Below the pieces are notes generated by a model. It was not told the DNA's origin and made no database searches. It saw only the letters and a program-made list of their open reading frames with translations. A stretch of 15,340 nt of DNA from Clostridia bacterium. Lineage in GTDB: Bacteria; Bacillota; Clostridia; Oscillospirales; CAG-382. Shown here piece after piece: positions 6,513 through 15,267 of this stretch. Each line of letters begins with the position of its first letter. The stretch's first letter is position 1. A program made the position numbers and the translations under genes. The stretch covers positions 1 to 15,340 of the forward strand of contig CAAEPN010000233.1 in assembly GCA_900757905.1 (NCBI GenBank), written 5' to 3'.

Positions 6513-7076
6513 ATGTCTCAAACCACCAAACGCGCATTGGAAGCCTCCTTAAAAAATCTGTTGCTCAAAAAGCCGCTTGACAAGATCACTATAAGCGATA
6601 TTGCCGAGGACTGCGGCATCAGCCGCATGACCTTTTACTATCATTTCAAGGACATTTACGATCTTGTTGAATGGGTTTGCGCCGAGGATGCCGCACGCGC
6701 ACTCGACGGCAAAAAGACCTGTGATACTTGGGAAGAGGGTCTTCTCAACATTTTTGACGCCGTTCTTGAAAACAAGCCCTTTATCCTCAATGTTTACCGT
6801 TCGGCCAACCGCGAACAGGTCGAAGCGTATTTATACAAAGTTGTTCATCCATTGATCGTCGGCGTTATCGAAGAAAAAGCACAAGGTATTCCCTTGCGCG
6901 ACACCGATAAGGATTTTATCGCCAATTTTTACAAATACGCTTTTGTCGGGCTTTTACTTGCTTGGGTTAAAAACGGCATGAAGGATGACCCGAAGCAGTT
7001 AGTTGACCGGTTATCGCTTCTCATTCACGGCAGCATTGCCACAGCGGTAGAACGATTCCGGACAGATAAGCCGTAA
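6513..7076 (+). CDS. TetR-family transcriptional regulator
   Basis: One-component regulator of 187 residues. The N-terminal helix-turn-helix is at about residues 25-47 (ITISDIAEDCGISRMTFYYHFKD), a textbook TetR DNA-binding motif. The C-terminal ligand or dimer domain resembles the Firmicutes TetR_C type seen in DhaS-like regulators, with FYKYAFVGLLLAWVKNGM near 139-156 in the usual place. The ligand is unknown. An AGAAGG site lies 6 nt before the ATG. It is co-oriented with manA upstream and ohyA downstream, with a hairpin and a fresh promoter before ohyA. TetR repressors often control an adjacent gene, so ohyA or its own operon are the candidate targets, by inference only. Confidence 0.9.
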   Translation: MSQTTKRALEASLKNLLLKKPLDKITISDIAEDCGISRMTFYYHFKDIYDLVEWVCAEDAARALDGKKTCDTWEEGLLNIFDAVLENKPFILNVYRSANREQVEAYLYKVVHPLIVGVIEEKAQGIPLRDTDKDFIANFYKYAFVGLLLAWVKNGMKDDPKQLVDRLSLLIHGSIATAVERFRTDKP

Positions 7077-7095
7077 AGTCGGTCTGCAAATTTAT

Positions 7096-7140
7096 CAAAA
7101 CACGCCGTATGATTAAAATTTAATCATACGGCGTGTTTTG
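7096..7140. terminator. Large perfect inverted repeat, intrinsic terminator
   Basis: Arms of 22 bp (7096-7117 and 7119-7140) are perfectly complementary around a single central base, with CACGCCGTATGATT as the core of the left arm. A and T tracts sit inside the stem, as in the terminator at 3971-4004. It starts 19 nt after the TetR stop. It also lies 4 bp upstream of the ohyA -35 box, so an extra operator role is possible. Confidence 0.85.
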
Positions 7141-7144
7141 CTGA

Positions 7145-7173
7145 TTGTCTTTTTTGCGCGCGGTTTGTATAAT
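7145..7173 (+). promoter_or_regulatory. SigA-type promoter for ohyA
   Basis: TTGTCT (7145-7150) and TATAAT (7168-7173) are separated by 17 nt, with a leader of about 60 nt before the ATG at 7241. It follows the terminator directly, so ohyA should be an independent transcription unit. Confidence 0.7.
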
Positions 7174-7240
7174 AAAGTCAAAGAAAGCGGAAAATAAAAA
7201 CCGTAAAAAACACAACCAAAACGCTAAGGAGGCAACAAAC

Positions 7241-9016
7241 ATGTATTATTCCAGCGGTAACTATGAAGCTTTTGCCCGTCCGGAAAAGCCGGAGGGCGTC
7301 GAACAGAAAAGCGCCTATATCATCGGCAGCGGACTTGCAGCACTTGCAGCCGCTTGCTTTCTCGTGCGCGACGGTCAGATGAGCGGCAAGCGCGTACACA
7401 TTCTCGAAAAGGAACAGATTGCAGGCGGCGCATGCGACGGCTACAAATACGAGGGACTCGGCTATGTCATGCGCGGCGGACGTGAAATGGACAATCATTT
7501 TGAATGCATGTGGGATCTGTTTCGCTCGATTCCGTCCATTGAAACAGAGGGTGTGAGCGTACTTGACGAATACTATTGGCTAAATAAAAAAGACCCGAAC
7601 TATTCTCTCTGCCGAGCGACCGTAAACCGCGGCGAGGACGCGCACACAGACGGAAAATTCTCCATTTCCGATAAGGGCTGCATGGAGATCATGAAGTTAT
7701 TCTTCACGCCGGATGAAGATTTATACGACAAGCGCATTACCGATGTGTTCGATGACGAAGTGCTGAATTCCAACTTTTGGCTGTACTGGCGCACCATGTT
7801 CGCTTTTGAAAACTGGCACAGCGCGCTGGAAATGAAGCTGTATATCAAGCGCTATATCCATCATATCGGCGGTCTGCCCGACTTTACGGCACTGCGCTTT
7901 ACCAAGTACAATCAGTATGAATCCATGATTCTTCCGATGATAAAATATCTCGAAGGCTTTGGCGTGGAATTCCATTACGGCGTCAAAGTTACCAACGTGG
8001 AATTTTCGATTGCAGACGGCAAAAAACAAGCTACACGGATCGATGTTATCGCTGACGGAACAGAAAATCACATCGATTTAACCGAAAACGACCTTGTATT
8101 TATCACCAACGGCGGTTGTGTGGAAAACTCCACGCTCGGCAGTCAGGATAAGCCGGCCGAGTTCCGTCCGGAAATCAAAGAGGGCGGCGGTTGGGATATG
8201 TGGCGCAAGATTGCCGCGCAAGACCCTTCTTTCGGTCATCCCGACAAATTCTGCTATGACCCCGAACAGTCCAACTGGATGAGCGCTACCGTCAACACGC
8301 TTGACGGGAAAATCGTTCCTTATATTCAGAAAATATGCAAGCGCGACCCGTTCTCCGGCAAAGTTGTCACCGGCGGTATTGTCACGGTCAAGGATTCCTC
8401 GTGGTTACTCAGCTGGACAATTAACCGTCAACCGCAGTTCCGCGACCAACCCAAAGGTCAACTTCTTGTATGGGTCTACGGCCTGTTTTCGGACAAACCC
8501 GGCGACTATGTGAAAAAGCCGATGCGTGAATGCACCGGCAAGGAGATCTGTATGGAATTGCTGTATCACTTGGGCGTTCCGGAGGATCAGATCGAAGAAT
8601 TAGCGACGAACAGCGCCAACACCATTCCCTGCATGATGCCGTATATCACGGCGTTCTTCATGCCGCGCGCCAAAGGCGACCGTCCGGACGTTGTACCGGA
8701 GGGCGCTGTCAACTTCGCTTTCTTAGGCCAATTTGCCGAAACCGCACGCGACACCATTTTTACGACAGAATATTCTATCCGTACCGGCATGGAAGCTGTG
8801 TATACGCTTTTGAACATCGACCGCGGCGTGCCGGAGGTCTGGGGCAGCACATATGATGTGCGCGACCTATTAAACGCAACCGTTAAGCTGCGCGACGGTC
8901 AGAAGATAACGACCATGGACCTCGGCCTTATGGAACGGCTTGTCATTCGTGAAGCACTGCGGAAAATCAGCGGCACGGATATTGAAAAGCTCTTAAAGGA
9001 ATATAACGTCATCTAA
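7241..9016 (+). CDS. ohyA: Oleate hydratase (67 kDa myosin-cross-reactive antigen family)
   Basis: FAD-dependent enzyme that adds water to the cis-9 double bond of oleate and related unsaturated fatty acids, giving 10-hydroxystearate-type products. In gut bacteria and cocci this detoxifies host fatty acids. The 591 residues have the normal length. The FAD-binding beta-alpha-beta is at about 26-45 (IIGSGLAALAAACFLVRDG). The glycine-rich GGREMDNHFECMWDLF carries E82 and the segment MKLYIKRYIHH carries Y201; both match the catalytic positions of the Staphylococcus aureus enzyme. Other family segments (NGGCVENSTLGS, GQFAETARDTIFTTEYS) are intact. The frame can be extended upstream to 7145, but TAAGGAGG at 7225-7232 fixes the start at 7241. 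The last 24 bp overlap the convergent GH13 gene, with no terminator between them. Confidence 0.96.
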   Translation: MYYSSGNYEAFARPEKPEGVEQKSAYIIGSGLAALAAACFLVRDGQMSGKRVHILEKEQIAGGACDGYKYEGLGYVMRGGREMDNHFECMWDLFRSIPSIETEGVSVLDEYYWLNKKDPNYSLCRATVNRGEDAHTDGKFSISDKGCMEIMKLFFTPDEDLYDKRITDVFDDEVLNSNFWLYWRTMFAFENWHSALEMKLYIKRYIHHIGGLPDFTALRFTKYNQYESMILPMIKYLEGFGVEFHYGVKVTNVEFSIADGKKQATRIDVIADGTENHIDLTENDLVFITNGGCVENSTLGSQDKPAEFRPEIKEGGGWDMWRKIAAQDPSFGHPDKFCYDPEQSNWMSATVNTLDGKIVPYIQKICKRDPFSGKVVTGGIVTVKDSSWLLSWTINRQPQFRDQPKGQLLVWVYGLFSDKPGDYVKKPMRECTGKEICMELLYHLGVPEDQIEELATNSANTIPCMMPYITAFFMPRAKGDRPDVVPEGAVNFAFLGQFAETARDTIFTTEYSIRTGMEAVYTLLNIDRGVPEVWGSTYDVRDLLNATVKLRDGQKITTMDLGLMERLVIREALRKISGTDIEKLLKEYNVI

Positions 9017-10966
9017 GACCGGACGCTCCTTTGCAAAAAGCAAAACCGCGCTTTCGGCGGCAAGCACAAAGCTGCCGTCGGCAAGCGTTTCACAAATGCC
9101 GTAAATCGGCTTGTATACGCCGTATTTGATGAAGTCCTCATCAAATACGGCCTCTTTATGTCCTGCGTTGCAGAGGACTAACAGAACACCGTCATTTTTT
9201 CGATCAGAATAGCGCAGAAAAGCAAGTCTTGCGCCATCATGCACCGCAAAGGCTATATACGGCGTATGCAAAACCGTCATTTCCCGTTTTAAATGAGCAA
9301 GCTTCGCGTAATGGGCACGTAAATCCGTATCCTCCCTGCCCCATGGATAGGCACGGCGGCAGAACGGGTCGCCGAACCCTTCCATGCCGGCTTCGTCGCC
9401 GTAAAAAACGGACGGCATGCCGGGCAGCATAAATTCGAGCATTGAAGCAAGTTTCAACAAGCGTACAGCATATTCGCGCCGCTCTGGTGACAAACGAAAG
9501 CCGGCTTTTTGCTCATTGGAAAGTGAATAGTCCTGCGGTTCTGCCACGAGCGCCGTAAGGATTCGTTCGGTATCGTGCGTACCGAGCAGGTTCATGAGAA
9601 CCGAAACGGTCTGAGACGGGTACATCGACACGATCTCAGTAACCGTGTTGTAAAGCCCCTCCGAATTGACATTGCGGATATAATCCAAAATCGCGTTTTT
9701 AAAAGGGTAGTTCATCACACTGTCAAGCTGAAAACCGGACAGATACGACCGTCTTGCGCCGTAAGCGATCTTATCGGCAGCATTCTCCCATACCTCACCG
9801 AGAACAAGCGCATCGGGATTTTCCGTCTTGACAGCGCTTCTTAGGTCTGTCAAAAAGCGATCCGGCAGCTCGTCAGCCACATCCAACCGCCAGCCGGAGG
9901 AGCCTTGCGACACATAGCGGCGCAGAATGCCGTTTTCGCCAAGAAAATAGTTTCGTGTAGCCGGATTGTCATTATTGAGCTTGGGAAGTATTTTAATGCC
10001 CCACCAACAGTCATAATCCTCCGGGAAGTGGCGGAAATAATACCAATCGTGATACGGCGAATCGGGCGACTGATACGCGCCGACGCTGTCATAACGTCCA
10101 TAACGGTTAAAATAGCGGCTGTCGTCGCCGGTATGGTTAAACACGCCGTCGAGGATGACATGTATGCCGCGCTTTTCTGCTTCGCTAAGAAGTTCTTCAA
10201 ATGCTTCCCGTCCACCAAACATTTCATCGATTTCAGCATAATCGCCGGTATCGTATTTGTGGTTGGAATAAGCCTTGAAAATCGGACTGAGATATAGGAG
10301 GTTTACGCCAAGATTTACTAAATAATCCAGTTTTTCGATAATTCCGTACAGACTGCCGCCGAAAAATTCATTATTTTTGAGCGGCGCGCCGGGATAAGGT
10401 GCATATTCCGGAATTCCGTTTTCCCAATCCGGGTTGATACGCGCGTCATCCCGAACCGGAAGCGAATGCTTTTCAGATCTTGCAAACCGATCGACAAAGA
10501 TGTGATACATGACCGCACTTTTCGCCCAATCCGGCGTTTGGTAGCCGTCGGCATAGACAAGAAGCCGGAACGGAACTTCAGGTGCTGTTTCGGAAAGTGT
10601 GAAATCGATGTTGTTGACCGGATTTAAGTACAAAACCTCATTGCCGCAGCAAAGAACGATATCAAAAAAGAACAGTCCATTCGGCATATCGCCGCAGAGT
10701 GTAGTTAAATCAAGTGTAGCGGAATAAAAGTCGATTCCTTTTTCGGTTGTATCAAGCTCAAACGGAATTTCGGTAACTTGTCCGGTCTTATCGTTTTTTA
10801 GCGAAAGTCGGGCAAGACATATGCCCAAAACACGCGAAATCTGAAGAGTCAGCTCCACGGTCTCGCTCTTTGCAAAAGCGCTCCTTCGGCTGACATCGGT
10901 ATTTTGAACGGTTCGGCGGACACGGACAAACCTTTCCGGCCTGTCAATAGAAAAACGGGCAAGCAT
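8993..10966 (-). CDS. GH13 alpha-glucanase (neopullulanase / cyclomaltodextrinase-like), intracellular
   Basis: Alpha-amylase-family hydrolase of 657 residues that cleaves alpha-glucosidic bonds in maltodextrins, cyclodextrins or debranched glycogen. An N-terminal beta-rich domain (about 1-135, CBM34-like) precedes the barrel, which begins near YHIFVDRFARS. Conserved regions are DGVFNH (273-278), GWRLDVADE with nucleophile D362, LGEVWE with acid/base E391, and GTHDTER with D465. There is no signal peptide, so it acts in the cytoplasm, consistent with its place behind glgP. The start has an AGAGG site about 7 nt upstream. It is separated from glgP by 81 nt that contain a hairpin, so it may be expressed at a lower level than the genes before it. 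Exact specificity (neopullulanase, maltogenic amylase, cyclomaltodextrinase) cannot be settled by eye. Its 3' end overlaps ohyA. Confidence 0.92.
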   Translation of the reverse strand: MLARFSIDRPERFVRVRRTVQNTDVSRRSAFAKSETVELTLQISRVLGICLARLSLKNDKTGQVTEIPFELDTTEKGIDFYSATLDLTTLCGDMPNGLFFFDIVLCCGNEVLYLNPVNNIDFTLSETAPEVPFRLLVYADGYQTPDWAKSAVMYHIFVDRFARSEKHSLPVRDDARINPDWENGIPEYAPYPGAPLKNNEFFGGSLYGIIEKLDYLVNLGVNLLYLSPIFKAYSNHKYDTGDYAEIDEMFGGREAFEELLSEAEKRGIHVILDGVFNHTGDDSRYFNRYGRYDSVGAYQSPDSPYHDWYYFRHFPEDYDCWWGIKILPKLNNDNPATRNYFLGENGILRRYVSQGSSGWRLDVADELPDRFLTDLRSAVKTENPDALVLGEVWENAADKIAYGARRSYLSGFQLDSVMNYPFKNAILDYIRNVNSEGLYNTVTEIVSMYPSQTVSVLMNLLGTHDTERILTALVAEPQDYSLSNEQKAGFRLSPERREYAVRLLKLASMLEFMLPGMPSVFYGDEAGMEGFGDPFCRRAYPWGREDTDLRAHYAKLAHLKREMTVLHTPYIAFAVHDGARLAFLRYSDRKNDGVLLVLCNAGHKEAVFDEDFIKYGVYKPIYGICETLADGSFVLAAESAVLLFAKERPVLDDVIFL

Positions 10967-10997
10967 ACAAAGCCTCTTTCAGAAAAATTGATACGGA

Positions 10998-11033
10998 AAA
11001 CACGCCGGCATGTTCTCACACACCGGCGTGTTT
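10998..11033 (-). terminator. Hairpin between glgP and the GH13 gene
   Basis: An 11 bp perfect stem (AAACACGCCGG / CCGGCGTGTTT) with a 14 nt loop starts 14 nt past the glgP stop. On the minus strand it ends in TTTT. The U-run is short, so partial read-through into the GH13 gene is plausible, and I see no separate promoter after it. Confidence 0.65.
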
Positions 11034-11047
11034 AGGTGTTTGACGGA

Positions 11048-13474
11048 TTATTTCGAGGTAATCTTCTTTAAGTGCCAAATGTTCCGGGCATACTCTTCAA
11101 TACTGCGGTCGGCGGCAAATTTTCCGGCAGACGCAATATTCATGAGCGACATACGGTTCCAGCGCTTTTTATCCGCATACGCTTCAAGCGCCTTATCGTG
11201 CGCAAGCATATACGAGTCAAAATCGGCAAGACACATAAACGGGTCGGAAATTCCTCTGCGGCTGGCAACGAGATAATCATACATATTCGAGAAGCTCTCG
11301 CCGTTAAAGCCGGTGTTCAATGCGTCTACCACGCGTTTTAAGCGCGGTGAATTATGATAGTAGTTGGCCGCATTGTAGCCGCGCGTCCAAAGGTCGTTCA
11401 CCTCGTTTGTGGTAAGGCCGAAGATAAACATATTTTCTGCGCCGCACTCTTCGAGCATTTCGACATTCGCGCCATCGAGCGTACCGACCGTCACAGCTCC
11501 ATTGATCATGAGCTTCATGTTGCCTGTGCCGCTTGCTTCTTTGCCGGCAAGGGAAATCTGCTCGCTGATCTCGCTTGCCGGAATCAGTGCTTCGGCAAGG
11601 CTGACGCAATAGTTTTCAAGAAACACGACTTTAAGTTTTGCGGCGATTTTCGGATTCTTGTCGATATCGGCAGCGATAAGGCAGATAAGCTTGATGATCT
11701 GTTTGGCCATATCATAACCGGGCGCAGCCTTGGCGCCGAACAAGAAAGTCTGCGGCTGAATGTCAAGGTCAGGATTTTCTTTCAAATCCATATAAAGCGA
11801 AATGATGCGCAGCGCGTTGAGAAGCTGCCGTTTGTATTCATGAAGTCGTTTGATCTGCACATCATACAGTGATTCGGGATCGATTAGCACGCCGGTCTTC
11901 TTATAGAGAAGGTCGGAAAAACTCTTCTTATTGGCACGTTTGATTGTGCCTATCTGTTCAAGCACAGCCTTATCATCGGCAAATTTCTTAAAATCGGCAA
12001 GCTTTTCGGGCTGCTTACGGTAAGCCGAGCCGATGCATTCATCGAGAAGTCCGGCAAGAGCGGGATTCGAGTAACAAAGCCAACGTCTGTGCGCAATACC
12101 GTTGGTGACATTGGTAAACTTTTCCGGTGTGAGCTTATAAAAGTCTTTGAAGCAAGAGTTTTTCAAAATTTCCGAATGCAATTTGGAAACGCCGTTGACC
12201 GTGTGCGAACCGATAACGCTGAGGTTCGCCATACGAATCTGACCGTATGCAACGATTGCCATGCCGCTGATCCGATTCCAGCCGCCGGGAAAACGAGTCC
12301 ACGCCGTGTCGCAGAACCGACGGTTTATCTCACAGATGATCTGATACATGCGCGGAAGCTTCAGCTTGAACAGATCCTCATTCCATGTTTCAAGTGCTTC
12401 CGGCATAACAGTGTGATTGGTATAAGAAACGGTATGAATGACGATATCCCACGCTTTTTCCCAAGACATATGATAATCGTCCATAAAGATCCGCATAAGC
12501 TCGGGAATGCAGAGCGCCGGATGGGTATCGTTAATGTGAACGGCTACCTTATCGGCAAAGTTGTCAAGTGTGCCATAGACGGCCATGTGGTCACGGATAA
12601 TGCTTTGGCAGGACGCAGAGGTGAGAAAATACTGTTGCGTCAGGCGCAGCGATTTTCCTTCGGCATGGTTATCCGACGGATACAGCACCTTGGAAATAGC
12701 TTCCGCGTTGGTATTCTTTTCAACGGCTTTCATATATTGACCTTGGGTAAATAGGCTCATATCAAACGCGGCAATATCCTGTGCTTTCCATAAGCGCAAC
12801 AAGCTTACCGCTTCGCTGTCCGCACCGGATATCATCATATCGTTGGCAACAGCTTCAACCTCTTCCGCATCCTCGTATTCGATACGGCAATGGCCTTCCT
12901 CCCAAACTTCCTTGACATGACCGCCGAAACGGACTTTAAAGACACGATCGGTACGCGGTACGATCCACACTTCGCCGCCCGGAAGCCAGATATCCGGCAG
13001 TTCGACCTGCAAGCCGTCTACCAATTTCTGTTTGAAAAGGCCATACTCGTAGAGAATGGAAAAGCCGGTTGCCGGATAGTCAAGCGAAGAAAGCGAGTCC
13101 ATAAAGCAAGCAGCTAATCTGCCAAGACCGCCATTGCCGAGACCGGCATCGGGCTCTTGCTCATATAAATCGTCAAGTTTAAAACCCATTTCGTCGAGCA
13201 CGTCACGGTAGCTTTTTTCAAGTCCCAAATTATTTAAATTGGTTTTGAGCGAACGGCCGAGAAGAAACTCCATGCACATATAATACACGCGCTTGCCGCC
13301 TTTTTTATTGACTAACTTCTTATAGTCCTTACGGCGTGCCGCAAGAATATCGCGGATAGTCATGGCGCAGGCTTTATACATCTGCTCTGCCGTCGCTTCG
13401 GCCGGCGAAACGCCAAAATAGCGCGAAAGTTTGGATTCAAGATTCTGTCTTACTTCACTTGTTTGCTTGTTCAT
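11048..13474 (-). CDS. glgP: Glycogen/starch/maltodextrin phosphorylase
   Basis: PLP-dependent GT35 enzyme that releases glucose-1-phosphate from the non-reducing ends of glycogen or maltodextrin. The 808 residues have full family length. The PLP-lysine motif EASGTGNMKLMINGAVT is at about 646-662, with the Schiff-base lysine near K654. Other signatures are GLGNGGLGRLAACFMDS near the N-terminus, VHINDTHPALCIPELMR (312-328), and QIKRLHEYKRQLLN. A longer frame starting with TTG at 13483 exists, but GAAAGG at 13489-13484 lies 9 nt before the ATG at 13474, which I prefer. It is the third gene of the glycogen cluster: glgA is 89 nt upstream (a hairpin lies between) and the GH13 gene is downstream. 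No mammalian-type phosphorylation site is expected in bacterial forms. Confidence 0.97.
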   Translation of the reverse strand: MNKQTSEVRQNLESKLSRYFGVSPAEATAEQMYKACAMTIRDILAARRKDYKKLVNKKGGKRVYYMCMEFLLGRSLKTNLNNLGLEKSYRDVLDEMGFKLDDLYEQEPDAGLGNGGLGRLAACFMDSLSSLDYPATGFSILYEYGLFKQKLVDGLQVELPDIWLPGGEVWIVPRTDRVFKVRFGGHVKEVWEEGHCRIEYEDAEEVEAVANDMMISGADSEAVSLLRLWKAQDIAAFDMSLFTQGQYMKAVEKNTNAEAISKVLYPSDNHAEGKSLRLTQQYFLTSASCQSIIRDHMAVYGTLDNFADKVAVHINDTHPALCIPELMRIFMDDYHMSWEKAWDIVIHTVSYTNHTVMPEALETWNEDLFKLKLPRMYQIICEINRRFCDTAWTRFPGGWNRISGMAIVAYGQIRMANLSVIGSHTVNGVSKLHSEILKNSCFKDFYKLTPEKFTNVTNGIAHRRWLCYSNPALAGLLDECIGSAYRKQPEKLADFKKFADDKAVLEQIGTIKRANKKSFSDLLYKKTGVLIDPESLYDVQIKRLHEYKRQLLNALRIISLYMDLKENPDLDIQPQTFLFGAKAAPGYDMAKQIIKLICLIAADIDKNPKIAAKLKVVFLENYCVSLAEALIPASEISEQISLAGKEASGTGNMKLMINGAVTVGTLDGANVEMLEECGAENMFIFGLTTNEVNDLWTRGYNAANYYHNSPRLKRVVDALNTGFNGESFSNMYDYLVASRRGISDPFMCLADFDSYMLAHDKALEAYADKKRWNRMSLMNIASAGKFAADRSIEEYARNIWHLKKITSK

Positions 13475-13520
13475 TTGTATCAACCTTTCATCTTAGGGGA
13501 ATTGGAAAAACAAATACGCA

Positions 13521-13547
13521 CGGCGCACGCTGTTAAGGCGCGCGCCG
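13521..13547 (-). terminator. Hairpin between glgA and glgP (attenuator or partial terminator)
   Basis: A 9 bp stem with one G-U pair (CGGCGCGCG / CGTGCGCCG on the minus strand, loop of 9) is followed 6 nt later by TTTGTTTTT. Its place inside an otherwise continuous operon suggests graded expression or RNA processing and makes a full stop less likely. Confidence 0.45.
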
Positions 13548-13563
13548 CTTAGTCTATCTTATT

Positions 13564-15009
13564 TTAACACAGATCGCGGTACATTGCAAGATATTTTTGT
13601 GCGGAAGCGTCCCAACTGAAATCGGTATTCATTACCTTTTTCACAAGTCTCTTCCACTTTTCGGAATCATGATAGAGCGTTAACGCCGCAAAAATGCGGT
13701 CTTTTAACTCATACATGTTGTAGTTGCGGAAAGTAAAACCGTTTCCGTATATCTCACCGTCGAACTCATAATAGCCTTTGATAGAATCGTATAAACCGCC
13801 GGTTTCGCGTGTAACAGGCACCGCACCGTAACGCGAAGCGATCATCTGCGACAGTCCGCAGGGTTCGCTGTACGACGGCATGACGAAGATATCCGCAGCA
13901 GCGTATATCTTTTTGGCAAGCTCCTTGTTATATAGCATAAGAGCCTTGACCTGTTTGGGACGGTTTTCACCAAGTCTTGTGAAAAATTCTTCGTAACGGT
14001 GTTCGCCCTTGCCAAGCACGACAAGCTCCGCGTCGCTGTAATTGAGCACATCCTCAATAATGCCGACAATCAGGTCAATTCCCTTTTGGTCGGCAAGACG
14101 GGAAATAACGGCAATAAGCGGCTTATCTTCACCGACGGTAAGACCTAACTCTTCTTGCAGCGCCGTTTTGTCCTTGACCTTATCGGCCGGACGCTTTGCC
14201 GAATAACGGAACGGAATCGACATATCCTTTGACGGATCATAGTAAGTATAATCGATGCCGTTTAAAATGCCGAAAAACTTATAGGCGTTGCGGTTCAGGA
14301 TATAATGCATACCATAGGAAAATTCGGGATATTTTAACTCTTCGGCATACGTCGGGCTGACAGTTGTGACCTTGTCGGCAACAGCGATCGCGCCTTTCAT
14401 AAGATTTATGCAGCCGTCGTTTTCCACGATGGAATAGTATTTGCGGTCAAGACCGAACACGTCGCCTAAGATCGCCGGGTCGTATTTTCCCTGATAAGCA
14501 ACGTTGTGAATCGTAAACACGGTGCGAATATGGCGATATTCGGGATTATCGGCAAATACCGTTTTTAAATAGATTACCGACAGCGCACTCTGCCAATCGT
14601 GGGCATGAAGAATATCCGGAATAAAATCAATATGCGGCAATACGTGAAGCACTGCGCTTCCAAAGAAAGCAAAGCGTGCGCCGTCGTCATAGCTGCCGTA
14701 TAGATCGGGACGCTTAAAATAGTATTCATTATCAAGAAAATAAACGGTAACGCCGTTCTTTTCGAGTTTAAAAATACCGCAGTACAGCTTGCGCCAGGCA
14801 AGCGGCACGGTAATATCGCCAAGGAAGGTCATCTGCGAACGGTATTCTTCTCCTATCGAACCGTATAAGGGCATAATAACGCGAATATCAAAATCTTTTT
14901 TCGCGCCCTTCATGCAGGCCTCCGGCAAAGAGCCGAGCACATCGCCGAGGCCGCCTGTTGCGGCATACGGAACCATTTCCGAGCCGACCATAAGCACTTT
15001 AATTGCCAT
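13564..15009 (-). CDS. glgA: Glycogen synthase (GT5, ADP-glucose)
   Basis: Transfers glucose from ADP-glucose to the end of a growing alpha-1,4-glucan. The 481 residues match the bacterial GT5 length. The N-terminal half begins IKVLMVGSEMVPY and has HAHDWQ (135-140). The C-terminal half has NGIDYTYYDPSKD (250-262), SRLADQKG (303-310) with the phosphate-binding arginine and lysine, and the signature SEPCGLSQ with E382 and C384. The N-terminal substrate-loop motif, KTGGL in Escherichia coli, reads ATGGL here (A17), so the usual lysine is missing. AAAGGAG lies 8 nt before the ATG. It follows the glgD stop by 45 nt and is in one operon with it. Confidence 0.96.
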   Translation of the reverse strand: MAIKVLMVGSEMVPYAATGGLGDVLGSLPEACMKGAKKDFDIRVIMPLYGSIGEEYRSQMTFLGDITVPLAWRKLYCGIFKLEKNGVTVYFLDNEYYFKRPDLYGSYDDGARFAFFGSAVLHVLPHIDFIPDILHAHDWQSALSVIYLKTVFADNPEYRHIRTVFTIHNVAYQGKYDPAILGDVFGLDRKYYSIVENDGCINLMKGAIAVADKVTTVSPTYAEELKYPEFSYGMHYILNRNAYKFFGILNGIDYTYYDPSKDMSIPFRYSAKRPADKVKDKTALQEELGLTVGEDKPLIAVISRLADQKGIDLIVGIIEDVLNYSDAELVVLGKGEHRYEEFFTRLGENRPKQVKALMLYNKELAKKIYAAADIFVMPSYSEPCGLSQMIASRYGAVPVTRETGGLYDSIKGYYEFDGEIYGNGFTFRNYNMYELKDRIFAALTLYHDSEKWKRLVKKVMNTDFSWDASAQKYLAMYRDLC

Positions 15010-15054
15010 ATCATATACTCCTTTAGAGCTAATGTGAATTGCTTTTACGCCGCC

Positions 15055-15267
15055 TTAAATGACCGTCCCCTTGCTGACAGTAAACGGATGTGTTTCGTGT
15101 CCGGAAAGATAGCGGCCGTTTTTGATGACAGCGTTTTTGTCGCAGATAACGCAGTTTAAGGTAACGTTATCGCCGACAAACGAATCCTGCATAATAATAG
15201 AATTCCGAATCACGGTGTTCTTGCCGACCTTAACGCCGCGGAACAGGATCGAGTTTTCCACCGTTCC
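15055..15267 (-). CDS. glgD: GlgD, C-terminal piece (glucose-1-phosphate adenylyltransferase GlgD subunit)
   Basis: About 70 residues from GTVENSILFRGVKVG to the end, SGHETHPFTVSKGTVI and stop. They form the last coils of the left-handed beta-helix in GlgD, the regulatory partner of GlgC in Firmicutes; GlgC proteins end differently. It sits directly before glgA, as in the Bacillus glgBCDAP order. Homology to GlgD ends at about 15267. The frame continues upstream only to a TGA near 15330, with residues (GEPLPRGRSPSPA) that do not look like GlgD. The gene is therefore cut by a junction and not simply by the window edge. Confidence 0.8.
   Translation of the reverse strand, partial: GTVENSILFRGVKVGKNTVIRNSIIMQDSFVGDNVTLNCVICDKNAVIKNGRYLSGHETHPFTVSKGTVI

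Noticed and set aside
7145..7240. Longer N-terminus for oleate hydratase starting at 7145
   Set aside because: The added residues are K/N-rich and unlike the family, overlap the promoter, and TAAGGAGG at 7225-7232 points to the ATG at 7241.
7096..11033. Shared AACACGCCG core in the hairpins at 7096-7140 and 10998-11033, as a possible dispersed repeat
   Set aside because: Only about ten bases match, and flanks and loops differ. Two copies in terminators are not enough to claim a repeat family.
11354..12754. Two plus-strand open frames (172 and 221 codons) within glgP
   Set aside because: Both are antisense shadows of a full-length, motif-complete glycogen phosphorylase. No ribosome sites or family features are seen.
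13475..13483. TTG start for glgP
   Set aside because: The TTG directly abuts the GAAAGG site, leaving no spacing, whereas the ATG at 13474 has 9 nt.
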